From positions 1,178,001-1,242,000 of the forward strand of contig NZ_CP022987.1 in assembly GCF_004022565.1 (NCBI RefSeq): a stretch of 64,000 nucleotides of DNA, given 5' to 3'. A program made the position numbers and the translations under genes. Below, piece by piece: positions 52,601-58,983 of this stretch. How positions within the stretch are numbered: the first letter of the stretch is position 1; every line of letters begins with the position of its first letter. The notes below the pieces were generated by a model that searched no databases, was not told where the DNA came from, and was given only the letters and a program-made list of their open reading frames with translations. The stretch comes from Pollutimonas thiosulfatoxidans. GTDB taxonomy: Bacteria > Pseudomonadota > Gammaproteobacteria > Burkholderiales > Burkholderiaceae_B.

Positions 52601-52850
52601 AGTCGCTGGTGGACGACATATAGCTCATGCCGTCTATGCCCTTCATCTGCTGCTCGATGACCTGGGTGACGGTGTCCTGCAGCGTTTGGGCCGACGCACC
52701 CGGATAAGTGGCGCGGATGGTGATTTGCGGCGGGGCGATATCGGGATACTGCGCCACAGGCAGGCTCAGCACAGAGATGCCACCCGCAAGCATGATGACC
52801 AGGGCGATCACCCAGGCAAAGATCGGGCGGTCAATAAAGAAACGCGACAT
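49698..52850 (-). CDS. acrB: RND multidrug efflux permease (HAE1 family)
   Basis: 1050 residues, the full AcrB/MexB length. The start MSRFFIDRPIFAWVIALVIML, the funnel and porter domains, and the proton-relay Asp pair in helix 4 (LLVDDAIVVVENVERLM) are present. It exchanges protons for hydrophobic drugs taken from the periplasm. Placed between adaptor and channel genes, 77 nt after the adaptor. The drug range cannot be read from sequence. Confidence 0.95.
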   Translation of the reverse strand: MSRFFIDRPIFAWVIALVIMLAGGISVLSLPVAQYPDIAPPQITIRATYPGASAQTLQDTVTQVIEQQMKGIDGMSYMSSTSDSTGNMNITISFDAGTDPDIAQVQVQNKLAGATPMLPQEVQRQGVQVTKSTMNFLLVLSFISEDGSMTATDLGDYAVANLRDPMSRVEGVGEVEVFGSQYAMRVWLDPDKLRSFNLVPADVSAAIQAQNAQVSAGQLGALPAVPGQQLNATITSQTLLQTPQEFRDILLRSTADGATVRLGDVARVEMGSEGYNILARYNGKPAAGMGFKLATGANALDTADAIKVKISELEASFPQGMKSVLAFDTTPFVDVSIKGVVTTLVEAIILVFLVMYLFLQNFRATLIPTVAVPVVLLGTFGILAAFGFSINTLTLFGVVLSIGLLVDDAIVVVENVERLMTEEGLSPVEATRKSMDQITGALVGIGLVISAVLVPMAFFGGSTGVIYRQFSITIVSAMGLSVLVALILTPAMCATMLKPIPKGGHAPRGRFFSWFNRTFDRGTNKYQSMVGRILARSTRYMLIYAALIAVTVLLFARMPTSFLPDEDQGVLFTQVVLPAGATQERTVAVLDKLEHHFITEEQDNVESVFTVAGFSFAGAGQNAGLGFIKLKPWDERPGAENGVAAIADRAMGTLSQFKDAMAFAFAPPAIMELGNATGFDFYLQDLSGQGHAKLVEARNQLLGLAAQDPRLVAVRPNGQDDTPQYRIQIDQAKAGALGLSMAQINSTLSSAWGGSYVNDFIDGGRVKKVYMQAEADARMVPEDLAKWYARNAQGEMVPFSAFSSAYWTYGSPRLERYNGIPAVQIQGQPAPGVSSGDAMLAIEEIVAQLPAGFGIEWTGLSYQERMSGSQAPALYAISLLVVFLCLAALYESWSIPLAVMLVVPLGVFGALLAAGARGMSNDVYFQVGLLVTIGLASKNAILIVEFAKELMGQGRSAVDAVLEAAKLRLRPILMTSIAFGLGVLPLAISTGAGSGSQNAIGTGVLGGTFAATALGIFLIPLFFIVIFRLSHRKRRPIPPDAPANAAVKEV

Positions 52851-52927
52851 GATATTGTTTCCGAAGACGAATACAGGGTGTCAGGCGGCTGCAACAGCAG
52901 CCGCCACGGCAGGAACTGCCAGGGTGC

Positions 52928-54079
52928 TTAGGAAGCCGCCACGAAAGGAACCGCGCTGGCGGATGCGCCCGGCTTGACCTTCTGTACGCCTTCCACGATC
53001 AGCCTTTCCCCCGGCTGGATGCCACTGTCGACCAGCCACTGGTCGCCCACGGTGCGCGAGGTTTCCAGTATCCGGGCCTCGACCTGATCGTCGGCGTTCA
53101 GCACCAGGGCAGTGGCTTCGCCTGTCGCGCTGCGCGTGATGCCGCGCTGGGGAAGCAGGATGGCATTGCTTCTTACGCCCTCTTCCAGGGTTGCCCGCAC
53201 AAACATCCCGGGCAACAAGCGGTGATCGGGGTTGGGGAACACGGCGCGCAGGGCAACCATCCCCGTACCGGGATCCACACTGACATCCGAAAATTGCAGC
53301 TCGCCGGTATGCTCATACAGGCTGCCGTCCTCCAGCGTCAACTTCACATTGGCGCTGGCGTCGGCGGACGCTTCCAGCGTACCGGCGGCCAAGGCCTCGC
53401 GCAGACGCAGCAGGTCTACGCTGGACTGCGTTACATCGACATAGATGGGGTCCAATTGCTGGATGGTGGCCAACGGCTTGGCCTGGTCGGCAGACAGCAA
53501 AGCACCCGGCGTCACGCTGGACCGCCCCACCCGCCCTGAAATGGGCGCAACCACTTCGGTATAGCCAAGGTTGATCTGCGCCATATCCAGGGCGGCTTGC
53601 GCCGAGGCGACATCCGCCCGGGCCTGCTGCAGCTCCGCTGCGGCCTGATCGCTCTCCTGCCGGCTGACGGCGTTGATGCTGGCCAATTCCTTGTAGCGCG
53701 CAGCGGTCAGCCCTGCCATTTTCAGGTTGGCCTGCGCCTTGGCCAAGGCCGCCTTCGCACTGCTATGCGCTGCCGCGTAAGCCGCAGGATCAATCTCGTA
53801 TAGCGTCTGGCCGGCCTTGACGTCGCTACCTTCCTCAAACAGCCTTTTCTTCAAAATGCCACCCACCTGCGGGCGTACTTCCGACACCAGATAGGCACTG
53901 GTACGACCAGCAAGCTCTGTCGTCAGCGCCAAGGGCTGCGCCACAACAGTGACGACACTGACTTCGGGAACAGCAGGCGCGCCGCCCTGGGCGACCGGCT
54001 CGCCACACCCCGCAATGACCAGAATGCTGGCAAACAGGGGAAGAACTCGCCGGAAACGGCGCAAGGAATCGGGTCTCAT
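52928..54079 (-). CDS. acrA: RND efflux periplasmic adaptor (membrane fusion protein)
   Basis: 383 residues with a lipoprotein signal (VIAGC), a lipoyl domain split around a coiled-coil hairpin (about 95-160, AKAALAKAQANLKMAGLTAA) and the beta-barrel/membrane-proximal domain (PDHRLLPGMFVRATLEEG). It links the permease to the outer-membrane channel. Its promoter region overlaps TetR operators. First gene of the adaptor-permease-channel operon. Confidence 0.94.
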   Translation of the reverse strand: MRPDSLRRFRRVLPLFASILVIAGCGEPVAQGGAPAVPEVSVVTVVAQPLALTTELAGRTSAYLVSEVRPQVGGILKKRLFEEGSDVKAGQTLYEIDPAAYAAAHSSAKAALAKAQANLKMAGLTAARYKELASINAVSRQESDQAAAELQQARADVASAQAALDMAQINLGYTEVVAPISGRVGRSSVTPGALLSADQAKPLATIQQLDPIYVDVTQSSVDLLRLREALAAGTLEASADASANVKLTLEDGSLYEHTGELQFSDVSVDPGTGMVALRAVFPNPDHRLLPGMFVRATLEEGVRSNAILLPQRGITRSATGEATALVLNADDQVEARILETSRTVGDQWLVDSGIQPGERLIVEGVQKVKPGASASAVPFVAAS

Positions 54080-54098
54080 GTAGCCTCTTTATAACCGT

Positions 54099-54162
54099 AC
54101 TGTACGGTACAGTTTACGCTTGACAAAAACCGCCTGTCAAGCAAAACTGTACAGGTTGGTAC
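54099..54162. promoter_or_regulatory. Divergent efflux/TetR promoters with two TetR-type operators
   Basis: A perfect palindrome ACTGTAC-G-GTACAGT (54099-54113) and a second site ACTGTAC-N6-GTAC (54146-54162) flank a central dyad TTGACA-N9-TGTCAA (54120-54140). Each arm of that dyad is a consensus -35 hexamer, one per strand, so the two promoters point away from each other with interlocked -35 elements. On the minus strand TAAACT (54116-54111) fits a -10 at 18 bp and lies partly in the first operator. The second operator covers the rightward -10 region. One repressor could therefore close both promoters. Confidence 0.7.
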
Positions 54163-54178
54163 GCTTAAGGAGGCTGCA

Positions 54179-54790
54179 TTGAGGACAAAAAGTGAAGAGC
54201 GCCGCGACATGATCCTGGCCGTCGCGCTAGAGGTGTTTCGCGAAGTCGGCTTCGAGGCAGCCTCCATGTCGCAAATATCGGCGCGTGTAGGCGGTTCCAA
54301 GGGCACCCTATATAGCTACTTCCCTTCCAAGGAAGACCTGTTGCTGGAAGCCATACTGCATTCGGCCCGAGAGCACGCTCAGGACGTTATCGAGCTGCTA
54401 CAAAGAAAAGGCGACTTCCCCGCCCAGCTGCACCGCTTTGTCACCTCGTTACTGAAGCTGGTCAACGCCCCGGAAACCGTCGAGACCCTACGCGTCGCCA
54501 TCTCCGTAGGCGGCACCACCGACATCGGCCGCCGCTTCTACGAATTTGGCACCCTGGAATGCTGGTTAGCCATCGGCGATGTGCTGCGCAACGAAGTAGA
54601 GCAAGGCAAACTGCGCCAGGCCGACCCGGATATGATGGCGTCCCACCTGCGCTGCCTGTGTGAAGCTGACCTGATCCGCAACCTGCTGGGTGCGGGCGAT
54701 CCGTTAAGTGATGAGGATGCAAAGGCCAAGGCGCAGTGCATCGTGGATACGTTTCTGAAGGTTTATGGGGTGGTGGAGTCTAACGAATAA
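54179..54790 (+). CDS. TetR/AcrR-family repressor of the efflux operon
   Basis: 203 residues with an N-terminal TetR helix-turn-helix (ASMSQISARVGGSKGTLYSYF, preceded by ILAVALEVFREVGFEA) and a helical ligand domain of the TetR_C group. Translation starts at TTG, directly behind a strong AAGGAGG, which may limit the amount made. Divergent from the adaptor gene across 99 nt containing two matching operators, so it most likely represses both itself and the pump. Confidence 0.92.
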   Translation: MRTKSEERRDMILAVALEVFREVGFEAASMSQISARVGGSKGTLYSYFPSKEDLLLEAILHSAREHAQDVIELLQRKGDFPAQLHRFVTSLLKLVNAPETVETLRVAISVGGTTDIGRRFYEFGTLECWLAIGDVLRNEVEQGKLRQADPDMMASHLRCLCEADLIRNLLGAGDPLSDEDAKAKAQCIVDTFLKVYGVVESNE

Positions 54791-54858
54791 GCGCAGCGGT
54801 TACCGTGGTCAGCAACTTTCTCTTGATTTAATGTATCCCATTTTATACAATTGAGCTA

Positions 54859-55005
54859 ATGAAAACGATCCACACCACCGCTACGTTCGATGATTGGTTC
54901 GTTGAGCTACGCGATCGGATGGCTCAGAAGCGAATTGCTGGTGGCGATAAGTCCACGCAAAGTCAGGACATCAAGACTGCACTGAATCTAATGCGACAAC
55001 TGTAA
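54859..55005 (+). pseudogene. HigB/RelE-type toxin with in-frame internal deletion
   Basis: Encodes 48 residues whose start (MKTIHTTATFDDWFVELRDR) and end (GGDKSTQSQDIKTALNLMRQL) match the two ends of the roughly 95-100 residue phage-derived Gp49/HigB-like addiction killer family. The middle, including the catalytic basic residues around the RIHYGPGYR region, is absent, so MAQKRI runs straight into AGGDKS. The frame is kept. The product cannot be an active ribonuclease. It is followed 12 nt later by an intact antitoxin. Confidence 0.75.
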
Positions 55006-55017
55006 AGAGAGACCGAC

Positions 55018-55320
55018 ATGGGAACCAAAAAACTGCGTAAATGGGATACCGTCGAATACCTCAAGACGGAGGAAGACATGGTGATGTACCTGCAAGCCTG
55101 CATGGACGAGGCCGGTGACGATGCCGCCTTCATCGCGGCGGCGCTCGGCGACATTGCCCGAGCCAAAGGCATGACGCAACTTGCAAAGGATACGGGCCTG
55201 GGACGCGAAAGCCTTTACAAGGCACTGTCCGGCGAGGGAAATCCCAGCTTCGGCACCATCCTGAAGGTCATGCACGCGCTCGGTATCAAGCTGCACCCCG
55301 AAGCCGCTACTCACGCTTGA
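55018..55320 (+). CDS. HigA-type antitoxin with Xre helix-turn-helix
   Basis: 100 residues of the addiction-module antidote family that partners Gp49/HigB-like toxins. An N-terminal toxin-contacting half begins KLRKWDTVEYLKTEEDMVMYL. A helix-turn-helix follows (MTQLAKDTGLGRESLYKALS) and then the terminal helix GTILKVMHALGIKLH. It appears intact although its toxin is truncated, so it is an orphan repressor or a buffer against related toxins elsewhere. Confidence 0.88.
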   Translation: MGTKKLRKWDTVEYLKTEEDMVMYLQACMDEAGDDAAFIAAALGDIARAKGMTQLAKDTGLGRESLYKALSGEGNPSFGTILKVMHALGIKLHPEAATHA

Positions 55321-55513
55321 GCTCCGCAAAGAAAGCGACTGGAGCAGCGGCTTTCGACCCATGATTGCCGGTACTCAGATGGACCGAGCCACATTCCGCT
55401 CGGCTTCGTGGATGCTCGGCGCGTCGCTATATCCTCTGCCTGTTTCGTGCTGCCAAGAATAATCCGAGCGAATGTGGAACAATAGCAAGCTTTACTAAAC
55501 TAGAGAGAGTTCC

Positions 55514-55681
55514 ATGGGCAACAAAATCGTTACTGAAGCCGACCGCAAACGCACTCCCCGTCCCCCCGCTCCCAAAGGCGTGACCTTTACCACACAAGGC
55601 GGCGGCCAACGTGTGAGCCTGGAGCGTGGCGCGCATACCCACCACAAGAAAAATCCCGGCAAGCGCGCTCACTCGGGTTGA
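55514..55681 (+). CDS. Small basic protein (55 aa), function unknown
   Basis: The ATG at 55514 follows AGAGAG by a few bases and opens a 55-residue frame rich in Lys, Arg, Pro, Gly and His (MGNKIVTEADRKRTPRPPAP at the start, THHKKNPGKRAHSG at the end). It has no membrane segment or recognised domain. It lies between the orphan antitoxin and the TnpB remnant. It may be a real small cytosolic protein or a chance frame. Confidence 0.4.
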   Translation: MGNKIVTEADRKRTPRPPAPKGVTFTTQGGGQRVSLERGAHTHHKKNPGKRAHSG

Positions 55682-55778
55682 TTTTCCGGGGGCAGTTCGC
55701 CACCAACATCTTTCTGCCCGCAGAGTGACGACGCCGACCATGGATCTTCGCGCTTGTAAAACCGGCGGCGTCCAGCAT

Positions 55779-55860
55779 CCCCCGCATTCCGGGGGAACCA
55801 CGTCGTCCTCCCCGACCATAGCCTATGGCTGCCGCTTGCGCGGTAAGGACGGGGATTCCT
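55779..55860 (-). ncRNA. IS605-type right end / omega-RNA-like scaffold (remnant)
   Basis: Read on the minus strand, directly after the TnpB stop, the sequence passes GAATCCCCG and returns with CGGGGAGGAC, the pattern found at the right end of many IS200/IS605-family elements where the TnpB guide RNA scaffold is encoded. Nested pairing is visible: an outer CCCCG/CGGGG (55854-55850 with 55814-55810) enclosing CCGC/GCGG (55843-55832) and CCATA/TATGG (55828-55816). A further hairpin CCCCCG/CGGGGG (55795-55779) follows. The identification is by pattern and position only. Confidence 0.45.
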
Positions 55861-55881
55861 AAGCCACAACAGCTTAGCGTT

Positions 55882-56100
55882 TTACCCTGCGAGGCGTCTA
55901 CGCCCGGCCGCCAGAATGTTAAGCGCCGCATTCACGTCTCTACCGTGAACAGAGCCGCATGCGTCGCATTTGGCACTCCCTTATTCCAAGACCTGCGATA
56001 CCTCTGGGTCTCGAGTTGTGGCCGCTGGCCACAATTCGAGCAGGTGTGGGTTGAATACGCTTCGCCGACCTCTATGGGATCCGCTCATGCCGAGTTTTTC
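55882..56100 (-). pseudogene. TnpB (IS605 OrfB) C-terminal remnant, frameshifted
   Basis: Three frames on the minus strand together spell the TnpB C-terminus. PIEVGEAYSTHTCSNCGQRP is the first half of the zinc ribbon. In the next frame comes GIAGLGIRE. Then, in a third, CDACGSVHGRDVNAALNILA, with the second CxxC and the RuvC-III Asp of DRDxNAAxNIL (here GRDVNAALNIL), ends at TAA 55882. At least two frameshifts separate them, and everything upstream (RuvC-I, RuvC-II) is missing or unrecognisable. No TnpA transposase is nearby. Confidence 0.8.
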
Positions 56101-56269
56101 AACACAATAGGCCGGAAGCAGCATCAGCGGACGGCCGCTGTCGACCCTGAGCGGACATTCAGACTAAAGATAGAATAGCTGATTCACTGTTCGATATGCC
56201 AGTTCTAAGCATCATTGCTCCAAGCTAAGTCCTGATGGGGCGAGTCACTTTCGAGCAATACAAAGTACG

Positions 56270-57349
56270 CTAGATCGAGATTGGATAATTTATAGCCTGC
56301 GAAGCATTGATCAGCGTTTTCTTGCGTTGTAAGACTTCGTTTAGCAAATTTTTTGCTAGTAAGAATTCGATTTGTACATATTCGAGATCACCATAAGCCT
56401 GCAAATTGGCTACCGCAGCTTGATAGTTCTTTGTATGACGTTTCAGGTCTGCCATTACGGATGGCAGCTCCCACTCTAACGCTTCTATGAATGACTCTCT
56501 GTGATTGAAGTGCCGGAGGAAAACCCCTACATCATAGCGGTACGGATTTTTGGATCGATCCCAATCGTAGTAGTCTGGGTAACCACTTGCCTTAACGTAT
56601 TTCGTCACCGCTTTGTCATATCCCGGATGCTTTACAAGCATGGGTAGGATATCGCTTTGAGTTGATATCTCACCCAAATGGCGCCGGAGGGCCAGACTAC
56701 GAGCTTTGCCGAGCCATTGAAAAGTTATTTTCTGCAAAAATTGATTGAAATCATGAGATTCAGCAAACTCGACTTCACTGAGATTTAGCTCGCGCACTGC
56801 ATTTTCAACTCGATCCAACTGTATCGATCGCGCGAGATCGTTTGGAGAACAGAAATCTGCGTTTGCCACAAGTTTAATACCGGCATTTTCATAGGCTTGA
56901 GCAACGAGCCGGGAGCAGAACTGCTTTCCACTTTGAATCTGAATGTTTTTGTTGGATTTGGATATGGCTTTGGAGAGGGCTGCGGCAGGTACTGAGTACA
57001 AGGCTCCGACCTGTCCTCGTGCATAATCACAAGCGATGTCAATCATGGTCGGATTCGCTTGTCCGGGAACTATGCGATACGCGGCCAGATGATCGGCCTC
57101 ATCCCGAATATAGCGCTGGGGATTTTTAGAGTACACGCCGTCGGGCATCGCGTGGATAAACGAATGACCCACATAGAGCATTGCATGGGAAAAATGTCCT
57201 TTTGTAGCTCGTGCAATAACCGTACTTGTACGTGTATGGTTTGCAGACAGAAGTACATCACCGACTTTTAGAATGGACAGGTCCAATCCAAACTTAGGAT
57301 TCTGGGACGCCTGAGAGGGAGATGTTTTTTGCATATGTTCATTATGCAC
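56270..57349 (-). CDS. Permuted papain-like (YiiX/C92 NlpC/P60-superfamily) enzyme
   Basis: 359 residues. The N-terminal catalytic part is a circularly permuted papain fold: VGDVLLSANHTRTSTVIARA, His in HFSHAMLYVG, a third polar site near HAMPDGV, and the nucleophile Cys in SGKQFCSRLVAQAY (about residue 160). A C-terminal half of about 150 residues has no known match. Relatives cleave amide or thioester bonds in lipids or peptides. The gene has lower GC than its surroundings. The start is ambiguous: GTG at 57349 or ATG at 57334, neither with a Shine-Dalgarno. A CTTAAG-N5-CTTAAG repeat (57349-57365) lies at the start. Confidence 0.65.
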   Translation of the reverse strand: MHNEHMQKTSPSQASQNPKFGLDLSILKVGDVLLSANHTRTSTVIARATKGHFSHAMLYVGHSFIHAMPDGVYSKNPQRYIRDEADHLAAYRIVPGQANPTMIDIACDYARGQVGALYSVPAAALSKAISKSNKNIQIQSGKQFCSRLVAQAYENAGIKLVANADFCSPNDLARSIQLDRVENAVRELNLSEVEFAESHDFNQFLQKITFQWLGKARSLALRRHLGEISTQSDILPMLVKHPGYDKAVTKYVKASGYPDYYDWDRSKNPYRYDVGVFLRHFNHRESFIEALEWELPSVMADLKRHTKNYQAAVANLQAYGDLEYVQIEFLLAKNLLNEVLQRKKTLINASQAINYPISI

Positions 57350-57681
57350 TTAAGCCGGACTTAAGGTCTCGTCCATAAATAACGCGAAGGCGTTATTCAC
57401 ATCGGCTAACACGGCTGGGCGGTATGCACCTAAGTTTGGCATGTTAATGCCTCTTGATATAGGTCACGACTGCTGGATTGAGTATTAGGTAGCGCAGCAC
57501 AAGATTTGGAGCGTTATTTGATAGTTGCGTCTCGGCTGAATAAGCGAGTCAGGAGCGTGATTCCCGTAAGAAAACTTATATATTAACTGGCCGCTTTTGG
57601 CCGTCTGAAGTCTATCATCACGGTCACAAACCGACCCGAAGCAGCCAGTCATGAATGGCTGTGCTCGGCCAAACGAAGACA
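57350..57681. other. Gene-free accessory stretch with REP-like palindromic unit
   Basis: No convincing coding frame is present in these 332 bases. It holds the CTTAAG pair at its left edge and, at 57586-57649, a repeat unit described separately. It is AT-rich compared with core regions. An ORF in it (57485-57682, minus) has no supporting features. Confidence 0.5.
57586..57649 (+). repeat. REP-like repeat, copy 1 (29-bp core plus inverted arm)
   Basis: The core, 57586-57614, opens ACTGGCCGCTTTTGGCCG and matches 62975-63003 at 25 of 29 bases in the same orientation. An inverted partner of its first 12 bases (10 of 12 pairing) lies at 57638-57649, so the unit can fold. Such GC-rich units with a CCGCTTTTGGCC core resemble dispersed intergenic repeats of Proteobacteria. 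Confidence 0.6.
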
Positions 57682-57888
57682 TTAGTTTACGGAAGCGCTT
57701 AGCAACCGCCTAGTATCCACCGACGTGCTGTCTTTACTGCGTTTCCAGCTGACCGACTCCGTTTCAAACTTGGCTTGGCTGGCCTCATCCATGGCCTGCT
57801 GGTTTTCCTGCTTGAACGGCTCTTCCAGCTTCGTGTATTTATCGGCTTGAGACCGAACGCCTTGCAAGTCGGTAAATAACGCGGACAT
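57682..57888 (-). CDS. Small unknown protein of a remnant operon
   Basis: 68 residues, hydrophilic and helical (DLQGVRSQADKYTKLEEPFK, then QAMDEASQAKFETES), with no domain I recognise. Its ATG directly follows the TAG of the preceding frame (TAGATG), a spacing seen in real coupled genes and unlikely by chance. Base composition is closer to the core genome than to the adjacent low-GC genes. Confidence 0.4.
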   Translation of the reverse strand: MSALFTDLQGVRSQADKYTKLEEPFKQENQQAMDEASQAKFETESVSWKRSKDSTSVDTRRLLSASVN

Positions 57889-58049
57889 CTAACTGTCCTG
57901 GCTGAAGTCCAACCGCTCGCCGTTATCGCGTGGGTAGAGATGCTGTAAGGCCGTTGCGGCTGAATCGGAACCGTCTACGGGTGGGGCCCGTAATGCCAGA
58001 ATAGCTCTTGTAGCGCTATGAGCTTAGTAATAAGATTTTCATCACGCAT
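57889..58049 (-). pseudogene. Small unknown gene with one frameshift
   Basis: From the ATG at 58049 one frame encodes MRDENLITKLIALQELFWHY and stops soon after. A neighbouring frame continues VDGSDSAATALQHLYPRDNG and DFSQDS to the TAG at 57889, immediately before the next ATG. The join lies in a run of Gs and Cs near 57980 (GGGGCCC), a typical indel site. The ATG overlaps the end of another frame (LLCGQQLKVHRIDA, stop 58042). That suggests three coupled small genes, two of them damaged. Function unknown. Confidence 0.35.
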
Positions 58050-58137
58050 CGATCCGATGCACCTTTAGCTGCTGGCCGCATAGCAGCACGGCCACATCCG
58101 CAGCGTGTTTACCCGTATTGGGTTCCTGGGGAAGGCG
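58042..58137 (-). pseudogene. 3' remnant of an unknown gene (truncated by the defence segment)
   Basis: About 30 codons ending RLPQEPNTGKHAADVAVLLC then GQQLKVHRIDA and TGA at 58042 look like genuine coding sequence and overlap the next start. Upstream, the frame runs only into the antisense-like shadow of the low-GC gene ending at 58139, so the true 5' part seems to have been lost exactly at that boundary. No family is recognised. Confidence 0.3.
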
Positions 58138-58138
58138 T

Positions 58139-58867
58139 TTAAATAGTGATAGTACGAAAATTCTTGCTATGTTTTTTTGACTCTCGCCAAACTTCAACAC
58201 GAAGATGGCTAGCAGGTGGCGGGCTTGGTGTGCCTGGGGCTCTTGGCGTTCTTGACGTTCTTGGGCGATCATACTTTTGATTGTTTTCAATCTGGGCTAC
58301 ATTTGGGAATACGTCATATTCCTCAAAAGGAAATCCAATCTGTTGATGAAAACGGGGGGTTGTTTTGAATGATTTGGCTAAATCATTCATAAACTCCGGA
58401 GATTCTTCTGCATTTTCACCAAGTAACAACTCCGCCTCTTTTGTGGCTTGCTCTGGACTGATTTCTCCGCGTTGAACTTTAACAAATAGACGTTGTAATG
58501 AGCCGAGCGTTCCGCCGTATTTTCTCACCTTTGGTGGCCCAGCATCACTCCCAAGTTGTTGTTCTGCTTTTTCCACAAGGTAATCGCTTACAGTAACCAC
58601 TTGCTCTTTGATGGTTTTTACGCCAGATATAAATGACCCGTAGGTTGCAATTCCAACATATAACGCGGTGAGAGAGGCGGCAACCTTTCCCACTCCCTGT
58701 ATTGAACCTTCCTCAACTTCAAGAAATAAGGAATAATCAGGGAGAATTAAATTTTTCTCTACACCAGCTTCCCAGCGGTCAAAAAGAAGCAATGAATATT
58801 TCTCTAAATCAGGCTTTGAGGGCTGGGGCGCGGCAAAGTAGAAATCTGTAGTTCCAATATCTATCAT
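58139..58867 (-). CDS. Unknown protein with one membrane helix, downstream of the Gabija-like pair
   Basis: 242 residues. A soluble start (MIDIGTTDFYFAAPQPSKPD) is followed by a hydrophobic segment at about 58-84 (VAASLTALYVGIATYGSFIS). Next is a charged helical region (GEISPEQATKEAELLLGENA), then a Pro/Arg/Ser-rich disordered stretch (TSRTPRAPGTPSPPPAS) and a short basic end. Its low GC fits an accessory gene. It lies 116 nt after the helicase gene on the same strand. No family is recognised; it could be a third defence component, a toxin, or unrelated. Confidence 0.55.
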   Translation of the reverse strand: MIDIGTTDFYFAAPQPSKPDLEKYSLLLFDRWEAGVEKNLILPDYSLFLEVEEGSIQGVGKVAASLTALYVGIATYGSFISGVKTIKEQVVTVSDYLVEKAEQQLGSDAGPPKVRKYGGTLGSLQRLFVKVQRGEISPEQATKEAELLLGENAEESPEFMNDLAKSFKTTPRFHQQIGFPFEEYDVFPNVAQIENNQKYDRPRTSRTPRAPGTPSPPPASHLRVEVWRESKKHSKNFRTITI

Positions 58868-58983
58868 TTAATTATTCTCTACCCATGACCTTAATTCAGT
58901 GGAGTTAAAGCGCCGACACTTTTGGCAACTAGGCCTGCGGACTTGCCTTTTCTTCGAATGACCGTCGCAACGAAATTGAGACG

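Noticed and set aside
55779..55795. CCCCCG/CGGGGG hairpin as a stand-alone terminator
   Set aside because: No T-run follows on either strand, and it lies where an IS605 right-end fold is expected.
57485..57682. 65-codon minus ORF left of the small-gene operon
   Set aside because: It runs through the REP-like palindrome and has no RBS or recognisable protein features.
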